Positions 1 to 9,044 of a stretch of DNA of 64,000 nucleotides are shown piece after piece; the stretch's first letter is position 1, and each line of letters opens with the position of its first letter. Origin of the DNA: Massilibacteroides vaginae (GTDB lineage Bacteria; Bacteroidota; Bacteroidia; Bacteroidales; Tannerellaceae); contig NZ_FXDJ01000006.1 of the NCBI RefSeq assembly GCF_900178525.1, forward strand, positions 248,001 through 312,000. The letters run 5' to 3'. The notes beneath the pieces are model-generated. The model was given only the letters and a program-made list of their open reading frames with translations, searched no databases and was not told where the DNA came from. Both the position numbers and the translations under genes were made by a program.

Positions 1-1543
1 CTGGTAAATCCAGACCTTCACGCAACAAGTTCACTCCGATCAACACATCAAACAAGCCCTTTCGCAAATCATCCATAATCTGAATGCGGTCAAGTGTTTC
101 CACATCACTATGAATATAATTACAGCGCACGCCCATCCTACCCAAGTAAGCAGTAAGCTCTTCGGCCATACGTTTGGTCAGGGTAGTAACCAACACCCGT
201 TCGTCAATGGCAGAACAACGCTGTATTTCTTCCATCAGATCATCAATCTGGTTCATTGTAGGCCGGATATCAATCACCGGATCAAGAAGTCCGGTCGGTC
301 GAATCACCTGATCAACGATTACCCCTTCACTCTTTTCCAATTCAAAATCCGCAGGTGTCGCACTAACGTAAATGGCACAATGAATAAGTGACTCGAACTC
401 TTCAAACATAAGTGGGCGATTGTCCGTTGCCGCCGGCAGACGAAATCCATATTCCACCAAGTTTTGTTTTCTCGAACGGTCTCCACCATACATGGCACGT
501 ATCTGAGGTATAGTAACATGACTTTCGTCAACTACGAGCATAAAATCTTCGGAGAAATAATCTAACAAACAATAAGGACGTTCGCCGGCTTCGCGTCCGT
601 CAAAATAGCGGGAGTAGTTTTCAATGCCGGAGCAATGCCCCAATTCCCGGATCATTTCAAGATCAAACGTAACACGTTCATAAAGACGCTTGGCTTCAAA
701 ATGCTTCCCTATGGACTTCAAGTACTCTACCTGAGTTCCAAGATCCACATCAATTTGTCCGATTGCCCTGTTCAGCTGATCCTGTGTAGTTACAAACAGA
801 TTAGTCGGATAGATATTCAGCTCATTTTGTTCATCGATTTCTTTTCCCGTATCCGGCTCAAAAGTAGAAATTCGCTCTATCTCATCACCCCAGAATTCTA
901 TTCGGTAAGCCATTCCATCGAATGTTTCAATCGCGGGGAAGATATCCACTGTATCCCCATTCACGCGAAACGTGCCCCGTCGAAATTCCACTTTGTCATT
1001 TACATATAAAGCACCTACAAACCGGCGAATCATTTCATCCCGGTCTATCCTCATTCCCGTTTCCAGATGCACCACTTTCTCGGCAAAAGCACTCGGGTCC
1101 GCCATACCATACAGGCAAGAAACAGAAGAAACAACAATCACATCCTTACGTCCGGATAATAAAGAAGCCGTTGCCCGCAAACGAAGTTTATCTATCTCAT
1201 CGTTGATGGCCAGGTCTTTTTCTATATAGGTATCTGTAGTAGGAAGGTAAGCCTCAGGCTGGTAATAATCATAATACGAAACAAAATACTCCACCGCGTT
1301 ATTCGGAAAGAAAGCCTTAAACTCACTGTAAAGCTGAGCTGCCAAAGTTTTATTATGACTAAGGATCAAGGTAGGTCGTTGCACTTTCTCAATCACATTC
1401 GCGACTGTAAAAGTTTTGCCCGAACCTGTAACACCAAGCAAGGTTTGGAAAGGAACTCCGCTAAGCAAGCCTTCCGTTAATGCGGCAATAGCCTCCGGCT
1501 GATCACCGGTAGGCTTAAACGGAGAAGATAATTCAAAATTCAT
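1..1543 (-). CDS. uvrB: UvrB, excinuclease ABC subunit B (3' end cut by window edge)
   Basis: UvrB is the DNA-damage verification helicase of nucleotide excision repair; it receives DNA from UvrA and recruits UvrC. About 514 N-terminal codons are visible. The protein begins MNFELSSPFKPTGDQPEAI; a Walker A motif (GVTGSGKT) follows near residue 40, and the UvrB beta-hairpin signature (YYDYYQPEAYLP) lies near residue 92. The frame runs off base 1 after the helicase sequence REGLDLP. The start lies 3 bases after the stop of the upstream PspC-like gene, so the two are probably co-transcribed. Identification is very secure; the C-terminal UvrC-interaction region is outside the window. Confidence 0.97.
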   Translation of the reverse strand, partial: MNFELSSPFKPTGDQPEAIAALTEGLLSGVPFQTLLGVTGSGKTFTVANVIEKVQRPTLILSHNKTLAAQLYSEFKAFFPNNAVEYFVSYYDYYQPEAYLPTTDTYIEKDLAINDEIDKLRLRATASLLSGRKDVIVVSSVSCLYGMADPSAFAEKVVHLETGMRIDRDEMIRRFVGALYVNDKVEFRRGTFRVNGDTVDIFPAIETFDGMAYRIEFWGDEIERISTFEPDTGKEIDEQNELNIYPTNLFVTTQDQLNRAIGQIDVDLGTQVEYLKSIGKHFEAKRLYERVTFDLEMIRELGHCSGIENYSRYFDGREAGERPYCLLDYFSEDFMLVVDESHVTIPQIRAMYGGDRSRKQNLVEYGFRLPAATDNRPLMFEEFESLIHCAIYVSATPADFELEKSEGVIVDQVIRPTGLLDPVIDIRPTMNQIDDLMEEIQRCSAIDERVLVTTLTKRMAEELTAYLGRMGVRCNYIHSDVETLDRIQIMDDLRKGLFDVLIGVNLLREGLDLP

Positions 1544-1546
1544 TCT

Positions 1547-1747
1547 TTAATTATCGGGGTCGACAGGCATAACAAGCCAAAGGATGAAATACGCAATTAC
1601 ACCTGAAAACAAAGTGAATACAGAAAGTAGAATATACCCGACACGCACAAGCGTCGGATCTACATCAAAATAGTTCGCAATACCTCCACAAACACCGCCT
1701 ATCATTTTATCTTTCAATGATCGGCTTAATCTTTTGCGTGTTTCCAT
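1547..1747 (-). CDS. PspC-domain small membrane protein
   Basis: This 66-residue protein has the PspC domain: a basic N-terminus (KRLSRSLKDKMIGGVCGGIANYF) and one hydrophobic segment at about residues 37-60 that ends in WLVMPVD. PspC domains sit in the inner membrane and in enterobacteria take part in the phage-shock envelope-stress response; single-domain versions like this one are common in Bacteroidota and their role is not defined. It lies between cutC (58-bp gap) and uvrB (3-bp gap) on the same strand and has a good promoter of its own just upstream. Confidence 0.85.
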   Translation of the reverse strand: METRKRLSRSLKDKMIGGVCGGIANYFDVDPTLVRVGYILLSVFTLFSGVIAYFILWLVMPVDPDN

Positions 1748-1781
1748 CTTCTTTCTTCTTTTAAATGGGTGATTAATAGAT

Positions 1782-1812
1782 CAAAAATAGGAAAATCTTA
1801 ACATATTACAAA
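1782..1812 (-). promoter_or_regulatory. Bacteroidales-type promoter for the PspC-like gene and uvrB
   Basis: On the minus strand a TTTG (bases 1809-1812) is followed, with 25 bp between box centres, by TATTTTTG (1782-1789), an exact match to the TAnnTTTG -7 box. The -33 box overlaps the last codons of cutC. It lies 35 bp before the start of the PspC-like gene. Confidence 0.6.
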
Positions 1813-2543
1813 TAAAGAGCTACCTTATTTCTATCTGTTTCAACTGTTTCAAATTCGGATGTCACCGCACTGCTTCCCATAGGCACTCGTTCTTTACGAT
1901 ACACCATTTTACTATGCACTACGCTTCGTGCTGAAGTATGGAATTCCACAGCTCCGGTCTCGGCTTCTATACGCGCAACATTATCTTCGCGTACACCACA
2001 GCCGGGCATAATAATAATCCTTCCGGCGGCTTGCTTTACCAGTTTGGCTAATAAGGGAATGCCTGTTACCGCGTCTTTTTCCTGGCCCGAAGTCAGCACA
2101 CGATCACAACCGGCTTCGATAAGCTGTTCGAGCGCGACAAACGGATCGCGACAAACATCAAAAGCACGATGAAATGTAACCGACAATGGTTTTGACGCAT
2201 CGACCAAACGTTTCAACAACTCCACATCTATATCTCCTTCAGCTGTCAGACAGCCAAAAACAACCCCATGCACCTTCATATCTTTAGCCATTTCAATGTC
2301 ATACATCATTGATTTAACCTCAGCCGGAGTATATAAAAAATCGCCTCCACGAGGACGTATTATAACATTAATAGCAATAACTGAAGTTAACTCCTGCGCT
2401 GTTTTTATCTCTCCGTAACTCGGAGTAGTACCCCCTTCCGGGATTGCGGCACATAGTTCCACACGAGTAGCCCCACCTGCCTCAGCCTCAACACAACTCT
2501 GAGCCGAGTTAGCACAAACCTCAATAATTCTCTTCTTTGTCAT
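1806..2543 (-). CDS. cutC: CutC family protein (copper homeostasis protein CutC)
   Basis: This 245-residue cytoplasmic TIM-barrel protein belongs to the CutC family. Family features are the N-terminal EVCANSAQSCVEAEAGGATRVELCAAIPEGGTTPS-type strand-loop (residues 8-42), the central IRPRGGDFLY and the later TFHRAFD and RVLTSGQ motifs. It was named for copper tolerance in E. coli, but that role is disputed and the real activity is unclear. It overlaps the PAP2 gene upstream by four bases (ATGA), which suggests translational coupling. Confidence 0.9.
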   Translation of the reverse strand: MTKKRIIEVCANSAQSCVEAEAGGATRVELCAAIPEGGTTPSYGEIKTAQELTSVIAINVIIRPRGGDFLYTPAEVKSMMYDIEMAKDMKVHGVVFGCLTAEGDIDVELLKRLVDASKPLSVTFHRAFDVCRDPFVALEQLIEAGCDRVLTSGQEKDAVTGIPLLAKLVKQAAGRIIIMPGCGVREDNVARIEAETGAVEFHTSARSVVHSKMVYRKERVPMGSSAVTSEFETVETDRNKVALYL

Positions 2544-3106
2544 ACCTCTTTATTTGTTTTGCGTTTTTTAAAATAACAATACAATTTCCACGAAAAAACA
2601 GCCATCAGGCTACCAAATAAAATACCCACAACCACATCCATCGGATAATGTTTCCCCACATAAATACGGCTATACCCCACGATTAATGCCCACAGAACGG
2701 TACTCACAGTAAACCAGTTCCTTCTCACAACCAACGAGGCAAATATCGCCAAGGCAAAAGAAGAGGAAGAATGAGCCGAAAAAAAACTGTAGCTGGTATC
2801 AAACTTTTCTATCGCATGAATAACATCCAGAAAAGCGGTTTCATGAATCGGGCGTGGACGTTCAACAATCACCTTTATAAGTTGATTGGATAAATTTGTA
2901 GCTGCCACAGAAAAAAACATAAAACAAGCAGCAAGCCAACGCCTTTCTTTCGATTTCACGAATAAAACATACAAAAAAATCAGCCCGGCAATCACTCCCC
3001 AGGCAGTATATGAACTAAAGAACAACATAACCGGATCCAACCATTCCGCATGTTGTCTGTTAATATCAAGAAATAACTGTTTATCAAAATCAATAATCTG
3101 ATGCAT
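2540..3106 (-). CDS. PAP2 family membrane phosphatase
   Basis: This integral membrane phosphatase probably acts on a lipid pyrophosphate or phosphatidate. All three PAP2 motifs are present: KVIVERPRP (K-x6-RP), SFFSAHSSSS (a variant of PSGH with the catalytic His), and SRIYVGKHYPMD (SR-x5-H-x3-D). Hydrophobic segments lie between them. The frame is open to base 3208, but I prefer the start at 3106 (MHQIIDFDKQLFLDIN), because the 34 residues upstream are unlike the family; this gives 188 residues. Which lipid it uses (undecaprenyl pyrophosphate, PgpB-like or lipid A) cannot be told. Confidence 0.85.
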   Translation of the reverse strand: MHQIIDFDKQLFLDINRQHAEWLDPVMLFFSSYTAWGVIAGLIFLYVLFVKSKERRWLAACFMFFSVAATNLSNQLIKVIVERPRPIHETAFLDVIHAIEKFDTSYSFFSAHSSSSFALAIFASLVVRRNWFTVSTVLWALIVGYSRIYVGKHYPMDVVVGILFGSLMAVFSWKLYCYFKKRKTNKEV

Positions 3107-3252
3107 ATCTTTTATAATAAAACAGTGCAAGATACGAACTTCTATATTAATGCGATCATTCCATAAATGAGAATTCAATTTACACACAAAAAAAACACTT
3201 ATTTCCAACTAAATATCAACAAATATATTAGCAAGATATACATCCTTTTAAA

Positions 3253-3345
3253 AAAAGCACGGCCGTGCTTTTATTTTTTGAGGCTCCTGCTTTTGTTTTT
3301 TGACGGCCGTGCTTTTGTCTTTTGAGGAGCCTCATATTTTTTTTA
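3253..3345. repeat. Palindromic intergenic repeat with 22-bp period
   Basis: The stretch opens with the perfect 20-bp palindrome AAAAGCACGGCCGTGCTTTT (3253-3272). Three units of 21-22 bp follow, each made of a GC-rich block (GGCCG, GGCTCC, CGGCCG) plus TGCTTTTRTYTTTTGA. TGAGGCTCC (3279-3287) and GGAGCCTCA (3326-3334) form a 9-bp inverted pair around the last units. A small minus-strand frame crosses it, but the 22-bp period shifts frame at each unit, so coding is unlikely. It lies upstream of the PAP2 gene and may be a member of a dispersed repeat family. Confidence 0.75.
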
Positions 3346-4037
3346 CCTCCTAAATATCGCCCAATATTATAGTATAATCGTTGAAGATTAAACGTTGAAA
3401 AAACAGACAAGACATTATTAGTATTGCAAAATCATTTGGCATTCCTTCCGAACGAACTTTCTGTTCCTGGCTTCATGTTATAAACTATGTTCGAAACATA
3501 AGTGCTCATCATGCGCGATTGTGGAATATTAAGTTTGCCATTCAACCTAACAACTTCCCCTATGGCGTATCTGACTCAAAAACGCATCTAAAATGCTTGT
3601 ATTCTCATAAAAGTCATTATCTTTATGGGGTATAAAATAAGACTAAAAACGCTTTAAAAAAGCAAGTAAAGATAATATGCCTCTCAGGCGCGTCGTAATG
3701 ACAGCATACTTGAGGGGCGTTCTTAATTTATATACCTTACTATTGCTGTTTTTCACGGATCAGGAAGATTATCATTCTGTACCCGAACTACTCGGTAAAA
3801 ACAAAAATACAGCAGTATATTTTGCCGGTCAATGGCTACGGCTTGTAGTTAATTGCGAATTGGTTTTTACTCGCACCATTAAAGGCAGAAAGCTAATTCT
3901 TAAAGCAAAGGTAAAAGCACTTGCCTCGCAATTTGAGGATAAATCAGAACAAATAAACAAGTGGGTGTAAGGAAAGAAATGATGAATGGATACTTTTGTT
4001 GTATCTTTACATCCTATTTATTAATGAAGATTTGAAT
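3346..4037. other. Intergenic region with one doubtful ORF
   Basis: Nearly 700 bp separate the repeat from the ABC-F gene. It is AT-rich and holds only one notable frame, 3677-3970 (+, 97 residues, starts MPLRRVVMTAYLRG, basic C-terminal half), which matches nothing I know and may be chance or a gene relic. Near the right end two candidate -7 boxes for the ABC-F gene occur: TACTTTTG (3991-3998, exact TAnnTTTG) and TATCTTTA (4002-4009). Confidence 0.4.
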
Positions 4038-5975
4038 ATGGTATCGGTTGAAGGACTAACGGTAGAGTTTGGAGGGTTTACTCTTTTTGATGATGTTTCA
4101 TTTGTGGTTAATAAAAAAGACCGCATCGCTTTAGTGGGAAAAAACGGCGCGGGCAAATCAACCATGTTGAAAATATTCGCCGGGTTGCAACCTCCTACTT
4201 CCGGAAATGTTAGTCTGCCGAAAGACATTACCGTGGGTTATCTGCCTCAGCAAATGCAACTTTCGGATGCGCATACCGTACGCGAAGAGGCCGAACTGGC
4301 TTTTGAGCATATCCGAAAAATGGAGCAAGAGATTGAACGACTGAATCTCGCATTGGCGGAACGTACGGACTATGAAACCGAAAGTTATCATGCCTTGATT
4401 GAACGGGTGACGCATCTTTCCGAACTTTTTCAGATGGAAGGGGGTACTAATTTTCATGCCGAACTGGAGCGTACATTAATAGGACTTGGTTTTAAGCGTG
4501 AAGATTTTGACCGGCCTACTTCCGAATTTAGCGGCGGTTGGCGTATGCGTATCGAATTGGCGAAATTATTGTTGAAAAGACCTGACGTTCTCCTACTCGA
4601 CGAGCCGACCAACCACCTGGATATCGAATCTATTCAATGGTTGGAAAACTTTATCGCTACTCGCGCTAACGCTGTAATCCTTGTTTCGCACGACAGGGCT
4701 TTTATTGACAACACTACTTTCCGCACCATAGAAATCGAGCTGGGACATATCTATGATTATAAAGCGAAATATTCGGAGTACGTAGTGTTGCGCAAGGAGC
4801 GACGCGAACAACAAATCCGGGCTTTCGAGAATCAGCAAAAGAAACTGGCGGATACGGAAGCCTTTATCGAACGGTTTCGCTATAAAGCGACAAAGGCTGT
4901 ACAGGTTCAATCGCGCATCAAACAGTTAGAAAAAGTAGAACGCATTGAGGTGGACGATGTCGATACAGCCATGCTGAGCCTTAAGTTTCCTCCGGCTCCA
5001 CGTTCCGGTTCTTATCCCGTTATCGTGGAAGATTTAGCCAAACGTTATGGCAACCACCTTGTTTTTGAACAGGCTACGTTTACCATCAACCGGGGAGATA
5101 AAGTTGCTTTTGTAGGGAAAAACGGAGAAGGAAAGTCTACATTAGTAAAATGCATTATGGGCGAAATCGACTTTGAGGGCAAGTTGCAATTGGGTCATAA
5201 TGTAAAGATTGGTTATTTTGCGCAGAATCAAGCGCAGTTGCTAAATGAGAACATGACGGTTTTCGACACGATCGATTATGTTGCCCAAGGAGATATACGA
5301 ACGAAGATCAGAGATATATTAGGTGCATTTATGTTTGGAGGAGAGGCTTCGGATAAAAAAGTCGGCGTGCTTTCCGGAGGTGAACGCAGTCGCTTGTCCA
5401 TGATTCGCTTGTTGTTAGAGCCGGTAAATCTGTTGATTCTCGATGAGCCTACCAACCACTTGGATATGCGTTCTAAAGATGTTTTGAAGGATGCCTTGAA
5501 AGAGTTTGACGGCACAGTAATCCTCGTATCTCACGACCGTGAGTTTCTGGACGGCTTAGTCGACAAAGTCTATGAGTTTGGCAATAAACGTGTGGTAGAG
5601 CATCTGGGGGGCATCTATGATTTCCTTGAACGCAAAAAGATGGACAACCTACGCGAACTGGAACGTTCTGCCCAGGCACAATCAGACGACACACTGCAAG
5701 GAGATACCAAAGTAACCGACAGCAAGCTTTCTTACGAAGCCCGGAAAGAACAGGCCAAAGTGATACGCAAAGTAGAAAAAGCAATCACAGAATGTGAGGA
5801 AGACATTTCAAAGACAGAAAACAAAATCAGTGAACTTGAAGCCCGGCTGGCAACTCCTGAAGGTGCTTCAGACACAAAATTATACACCGAATATGGCGAC
5901 CTCAAGAAAAAATTGTCAGATTCAATGGAAAAATGGACGGAATTGACATTAGAATTAGAAGATTTAAACAGTTAA
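4038..5975 (+). CDS. ABC-F family ATP-binding protein
   Basis: This soluble ABC-F protein of 645 residues has two ATPase cassettes and no membrane domain; such proteins act on the ribosome. Cassette 1 has Walker A GKNGAGKST, signature SGGWRMRIELAKLL and Walker B LLLDEPTNHLD; cassette 2 has GKNGEGKST, SGGERSRLSM and LILDEPTNHLD. A linker rich in Arg, Glu and Lys joins them, and a coiled-coil tail (about residues 570-645) resembles Uup/EttA-type C-termini. The frame is open from 3996, but the ATG at 4038 (MVSVEGLTVEFGGFTLF) begins the usual N-terminus. The exact subfamily is uncertain; nothing nearby suggests antibiotic protection. Confidence 0.93.
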   Translation: MVSVEGLTVEFGGFTLFDDVSFVVNKKDRIALVGKNGAGKSTMLKIFAGLQPPTSGNVSLPKDITVGYLPQQMQLSDAHTVREEAELAFEHIRKMEQEIERLNLALAERTDYETESYHALIERVTHLSELFQMEGGTNFHAELERTLIGLGFKREDFDRPTSEFSGGWRMRIELAKLLLKRPDVLLLDEPTNHLDIESIQWLENFIATRANAVILVSHDRAFIDNTTFRTIEIELGHIYDYKAKYSEYVVLRKERREQQIRAFENQQKKLADTEAFIERFRYKATKAVQVQSRIKQLEKVERIEVDDVDTAMLSLKFPPAPRSGSYPVIVEDLAKRYGNHLVFEQATFTINRGDKVAFVGKNGEGKSTLVKCIMGEIDFEGKLQLGHNVKIGYFAQNQAQLLNENMTVFDTIDYVAQGDIRTKIRDILGAFMFGGEASDKKVGVLSGGERSRLSMIRLLLEPVNLLILDEPTNHLDMRSKDVLKDALKEFDGTVILVSHDREFLDGLVDKVYEFGNKRVVEHLGGIYDFLERKKMDNLRELERSAQAQSDDTLQGDTKVTDSKLSYEARKEQAKVIRKVEKAITECEEDISKTENKISELEARLATPEGASDTKLYTEYGDLKKKLSDSMEKWTELTLELEDLNS

Positions 5976-6002
5976 CTAGGTCGGACGTACTATAGAAATT
6001 AG

Positions 6003-6010
6003 TATATTTG
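6003..6010 (+). promoter_or_regulatory. Candidate -7 box for the NagB-like/LmbE gene
   Basis: TATATTTG, an exact TAnnTTTG match, lies 35 bp before the start codon. I see no clear TTTG at the expected -33 distance. Confidence 0.4.
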
Positions 6011-6045
6011 CAATTCGGTCTTTTAAATCTATAAACGTTGTAATA

Positions 6046-8037
6046 ATGAAGACAAATCTTAGTTCACAAATTACATTAACGCGAATTCCCACACGGTACT
6101 ACCGACCGGAAAATGCCTACGAGTATTCCGTACTCACGCGTTTCGAAAAGATCCCGACATCTATTTATGAATCGGCCGATGAGGGATCTATTACTATCGC
6201 CAAAGAAATCGCTACAGAAATTCGTAAAAAACAAAAAGCAGCAAAGAAATTTGTTTTAGCACTACCTGGAGGTCGTTCACCTCAAAGTGTATTCAAAGAA
6301 CTGATCCGACTGCACAAAGAAGAAAACCTGAGTTTTCAGAATGTAGTTGTATTTAATGTTTATGAATTCTACCCATTAGTATCAGAAGCAAACAGTAATA
6401 TTGCTTTCTTGAAAGACGCGTTATTGGATCATGTAGATATTGATCCTGCCAACATCTTTACGCCAGACGGATTTATGTCTAAGGATACGACCTCTGAATT
6501 CTGCAACCAGTATGAAGAGCAAATCGCATCGTTTGGAGGAATCGATTACATCTTAGTTGGTGTAGGACATGCCGGTAATATCGGGTTTAACTCTCCCGGT
6601 TCAACACCGTCGCTCCGCACACGTTTGGTTTTGTTAGATAATGATGCCCGTAAAGAAGCCGCCAACACGTTCAAATCAATTGAGAACGTACCACCCAGTG
6701 TAATCACTATGGGTATGTCTACCATACTTGCTGCGAAGAATATCATCGTGATGGCATGGGGAGAAAACAAATCCAAGCTGATCCAACAAACAGTGGAAGG
6801 CAAAGTAAGCGACTCGTTCCCTGCTACATTCCTGCAAACGGTTGTTCCGAGTGCCCGTGTAGCAATTGATCTGACAGCTGCATCCCAGCTTACACGTATC
6901 AGTCGCCCTTGGTTGGTTACAAGCTGCGAATGGGACAATAAACTTATTCGTCGCGCGATTGTATGGCTATGTCAGTTAACGGGCAAGCCTATCCTTAAGT
7001 TGACCAATAAAGATTATAGCGAACATGGTTTGGGCGAACTACTTGCACTATACGGTTCGGCTTATAATGTAAACATTAAAATATTTAACGATATACAGCA
7101 TACCATCACCGGATGGCCGGGAGGAAAGCCTAACGCCGATGATTCCAATCGTCCGGAGCGCGCTACGCCTTATCCGAAGCGTGTAATCATCTTCAGTCCA
7201 CACCCGGATGACGATGTGATCTCAATGGGAGGAACATTCCGTCGTTTGTGCGATCAGAACCATGATGTGCATGTAGCTTATCAAACGTCCGGAAATATCG
7301 CTGTAGCAGACGATGAAGTAATCCGCTATTGCGAATACCTGCGTGATGTTTGCGCTAAATATGCACCGAGCACAGATGAAGTTGCCAAGAAGGCTGAAGA
7401 AATCCTTCATTATCTCCGCAACGAAAAGATAGAAGGAGTTGCCGAACATAAAGATGTTCTCTTTATGAAAGGAACTATCCGCCGAGAAGAAGCACGTGCC
7501 GGAGCTCGCCATTCGGGAATCACACAAGATGATCATATTCATTTCCTTGATTTACCATTCTATGAAACCGGTTTAGTGAAAAAGAATGACATCAGCGAAA
7601 AAGATAAAGATATTATCAAGGAATTCCTTGTAAATGTAAAGCCTCATCAGATATTCGTAGCAGGAGACCTTGCGGATCCACACGGAACACACAAGGTTTG
7701 TCTGGATGCTATCTTAGCGGCGGTAGATGAGATCAAAGACGATGAATGGATGAAAGAATGCCGCATCTGGATGTATCGCGGAGCCTGGGCAGAATGGGAA
7801 ATGGACCACATCGAAATGGCCGTGCCTATCAGTCCGGAAGAACTACGTTTGAAACGTATCGCTATTCTGAAGCACCAATCGCAAGCTGAAAGTGCGCCGT
7901 TCCTCGGAGACGACGAGCGTTTGTTCTGGCAACGCGCGGAAGATCGTAACCGTGCTACAGCCGATCTTTACAGAGATTTGGGACTTGCATCCTACGAAGC
8001 TATTGAAGCTTTTGTTCAGTACAAACCGTTGCGTTAA
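6046..8037 (+). CDS. NagB-like / LmbE (PIG-L) two-domain protein with degenerate deaminase site
   Basis: The 663-residue protein joins a glucosamine-6-phosphate deaminase-like domain (about 45-310) to a PIG-L/LmbE-type N-acetylglucosaminyl deacetylase domain (about 380-640). The first domain keeps the fold signatures ALPGGRSPQSVFKEL and GFNSPGS. However, the residues aligned with E. coli NagB catalytic D72, D141, H143 and E148 are Y106, A176, N178 and S183, so deamination is unlikely. The second domain has the metal-binding HPDDD (H386-D390) and a later DPHGTHKVC. Databases usually call this Bacteroidota architecture glucosamine-6-phosphate deaminase, which I consider doubtful here. An amino-sugar deacetylase with a sugar-phosphate-sensing domain is my inference. 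Confidence 0.85.
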   Translation: MKTNLSSQITLTRIPTRYYRPENAYEYSVLTRFEKIPTSIYESADEGSITIAKEIATEIRKKQKAAKKFVLALPGGRSPQSVFKELIRLHKEENLSFQNVVVFNVYEFYPLVSEANSNIAFLKDALLDHVDIDPANIFTPDGFMSKDTTSEFCNQYEEQIASFGGIDYILVGVGHAGNIGFNSPGSTPSLRTRLVLLDNDARKEAANTFKSIENVPPSVITMGMSTILAAKNIIVMAWGENKSKLIQQTVEGKVSDSFPATFLQTVVPSARVAIDLTAASQLTRISRPWLVTSCEWDNKLIRRAIVWLCQLTGKPILKLTNKDYSEHGLGELLALYGSAYNVNIKIFNDIQHTITGWPGGKPNADDSNRPERATPYPKRVIIFSPHPDDDVISMGGTFRRLCDQNHDVHVAYQTSGNIAVADDEVIRYCEYLRDVCAKYAPSTDEVAKKAEEILHYLRNEKIEGVAEHKDVLFMKGTIRREEARAGARHSGITQDDHIHFLDLPFYETGLVKKNDISEKDKDIIKEFLVNVKPHQIFVAGDLADPHGTHKVCLDAILAAVDEIKDDEWMKECRIWMYRGAWAEWEMDHIEMAVPISPEELRLKRIAILKHQSQAESAPFLGDDERLFWQRAEDRNRATADLYRDLGLASYEAIEAFVQYKPLR

Positions 8038-8060
8038 GCAATAACCCGATAATAATGAAG

Positions 8061-8095
8061 CCGGCTTGTTAATTATTACAATGCCGGTTTTTTTT
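8061..8095 (+). terminator. Intrinsic terminator after the NagB-like/LmbE gene
   Basis: CCGGCTTGT pairs with ACAATGCCGG with one bulged base and is followed by eight T residues. The next gene's candidate -7 box TTACTTTG (8097-8104) starts directly after it. Confidence 0.75.
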
Positions 8096-8117
8096 GTTAC
8101 TTTGTACACATATATAA

Positions 8118-9032
8118 ATGAATATAGTACGCGTGCTTAAATTTATTAAAGACTGGACATTGCCGCTGGCAATGATTGTGGGTGCCATTACATATCCGGT
8201 CAGCGGACAATTGGCAGTTCTTACTCCTTATCTTATTTTCTCCATGCTTTTGCTTACGTTCTGTAAGCTATCTCCCCGCGAAATGCGATTTCATCCGGCT
8301 CATGCTAAATTATTGGCTGTCCAAATCGGAGGCGCGCTGCTTGTTTACGCCCTCTGTTACCGGATTGATCCAATCATCGCGCAAGGGGCAATGATCTGTG
8401 TGCTGGCACCTACAGCTACATCGGCAGCGGTAATCACCGGGATGCTGGGGGGTAGTATCGCTTTTCTGACAAGTTATCTTCTTTTTTGCAACATAGCCGT
8501 CGCACTTATTGTGCCTGTTTTGTTTCCGCTTTTAGGCTTATACAACAACATGGACTTCTTCGACTCCGTGCTATATATTTGCAGTCAGGTGGGACCTATA
8601 CTCCTCTTGCCGTTAGTGGCGGCATGGTTCATTCGTTATGCAACACCTCGGTTACATGCGAAAATTTTAACTATACATCAACTTTCTTTTTATCTTTGGG
8701 CCGTTGCGCTTATTATTGTAACGGGGCGTACGGTAAAATTTCTTGTTGAACAGGAAAATCCGGACTATTTTGTAGAAATAGGCTGCACTATCATTTCTTT
8801 ATTAATTTGCTGTGGTCAGTTTTTAATCGGCAGAAGGATTGGACGCAAATACGGTGATCCGGTTTCGTCTGGTCAAGGATTAGGGCAAAAGAATACTATT
8901 CTTGCTATTTGGATGGCACAAGTTTATCTTAACCCTATTTCATCCGTAGCTCCGGCCGCTTACGTACTTTGGCAAAATATTATCAACTCATGGCAGTTGT
9001 GGAAGAAAAGAAAAAAAGGAATAAACACCTAA
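8118..9032 (+). CDS. BASS-type membrane transporter (bile acid:sodium symporter family-like)
   Basis: This 304-residue polytopic membrane protein has about nine or ten hydrophobic segments. The pattern ICVLAPTATSAAVITGMLGGSIAFLTSYLLFCN (about residues 94-126), with small residues and prolines within a membrane helix, is typical of the BASS / arsenite-permease-like superfamily, as is the late GQGLGQKNTILAIWMA. The substrate is unknown. It has its own candidate promoter and is followed 12 bp later by a DUF695 gene, which is probably co-transcribed. Confidence 0.75.
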   Translation: MNIVRVLKFIKDWTLPLAMIVGAITYPVSGQLAVLTPYLIFSMLLLTFCKLSPREMRFHPAHAKLLAVQIGGALLVYALCYRIDPIIAQGAMICVLAPTATSAAVITGMLGGSIAFLTSYLLFCNIAVALIVPVLFPLLGLYNNMDFFDSVLYICSQVGPILLLPLVAAWFIRYATPRLHAKILTIHQLSFYLWAVALIIVTGRTVKFLVEQENPDYFVEIGCTIISLLICCGQFLIGRRIGRKYGDPVSSGQGLGQKNTILAIWMAQVYLNPISSVAPAAYVLWQNIINSWQLWKKRKKGINT

Positions 9033-9044
9033 CAAGATATAATT

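Noticed and set aside
635-1229. Plus-strand frames of 85 to 124 residues
   Set aside because: They are antisense shadows of uvrB, which reads through the same bases on the minus strand.
3228-3410. Minus-strand 60-residue frame across the palindromic repeat
   Set aside because: The frame exists only because the repeat is A/T- and GC-block rich; the 22-bp period changes frame at each unit, and no start signal is seen.
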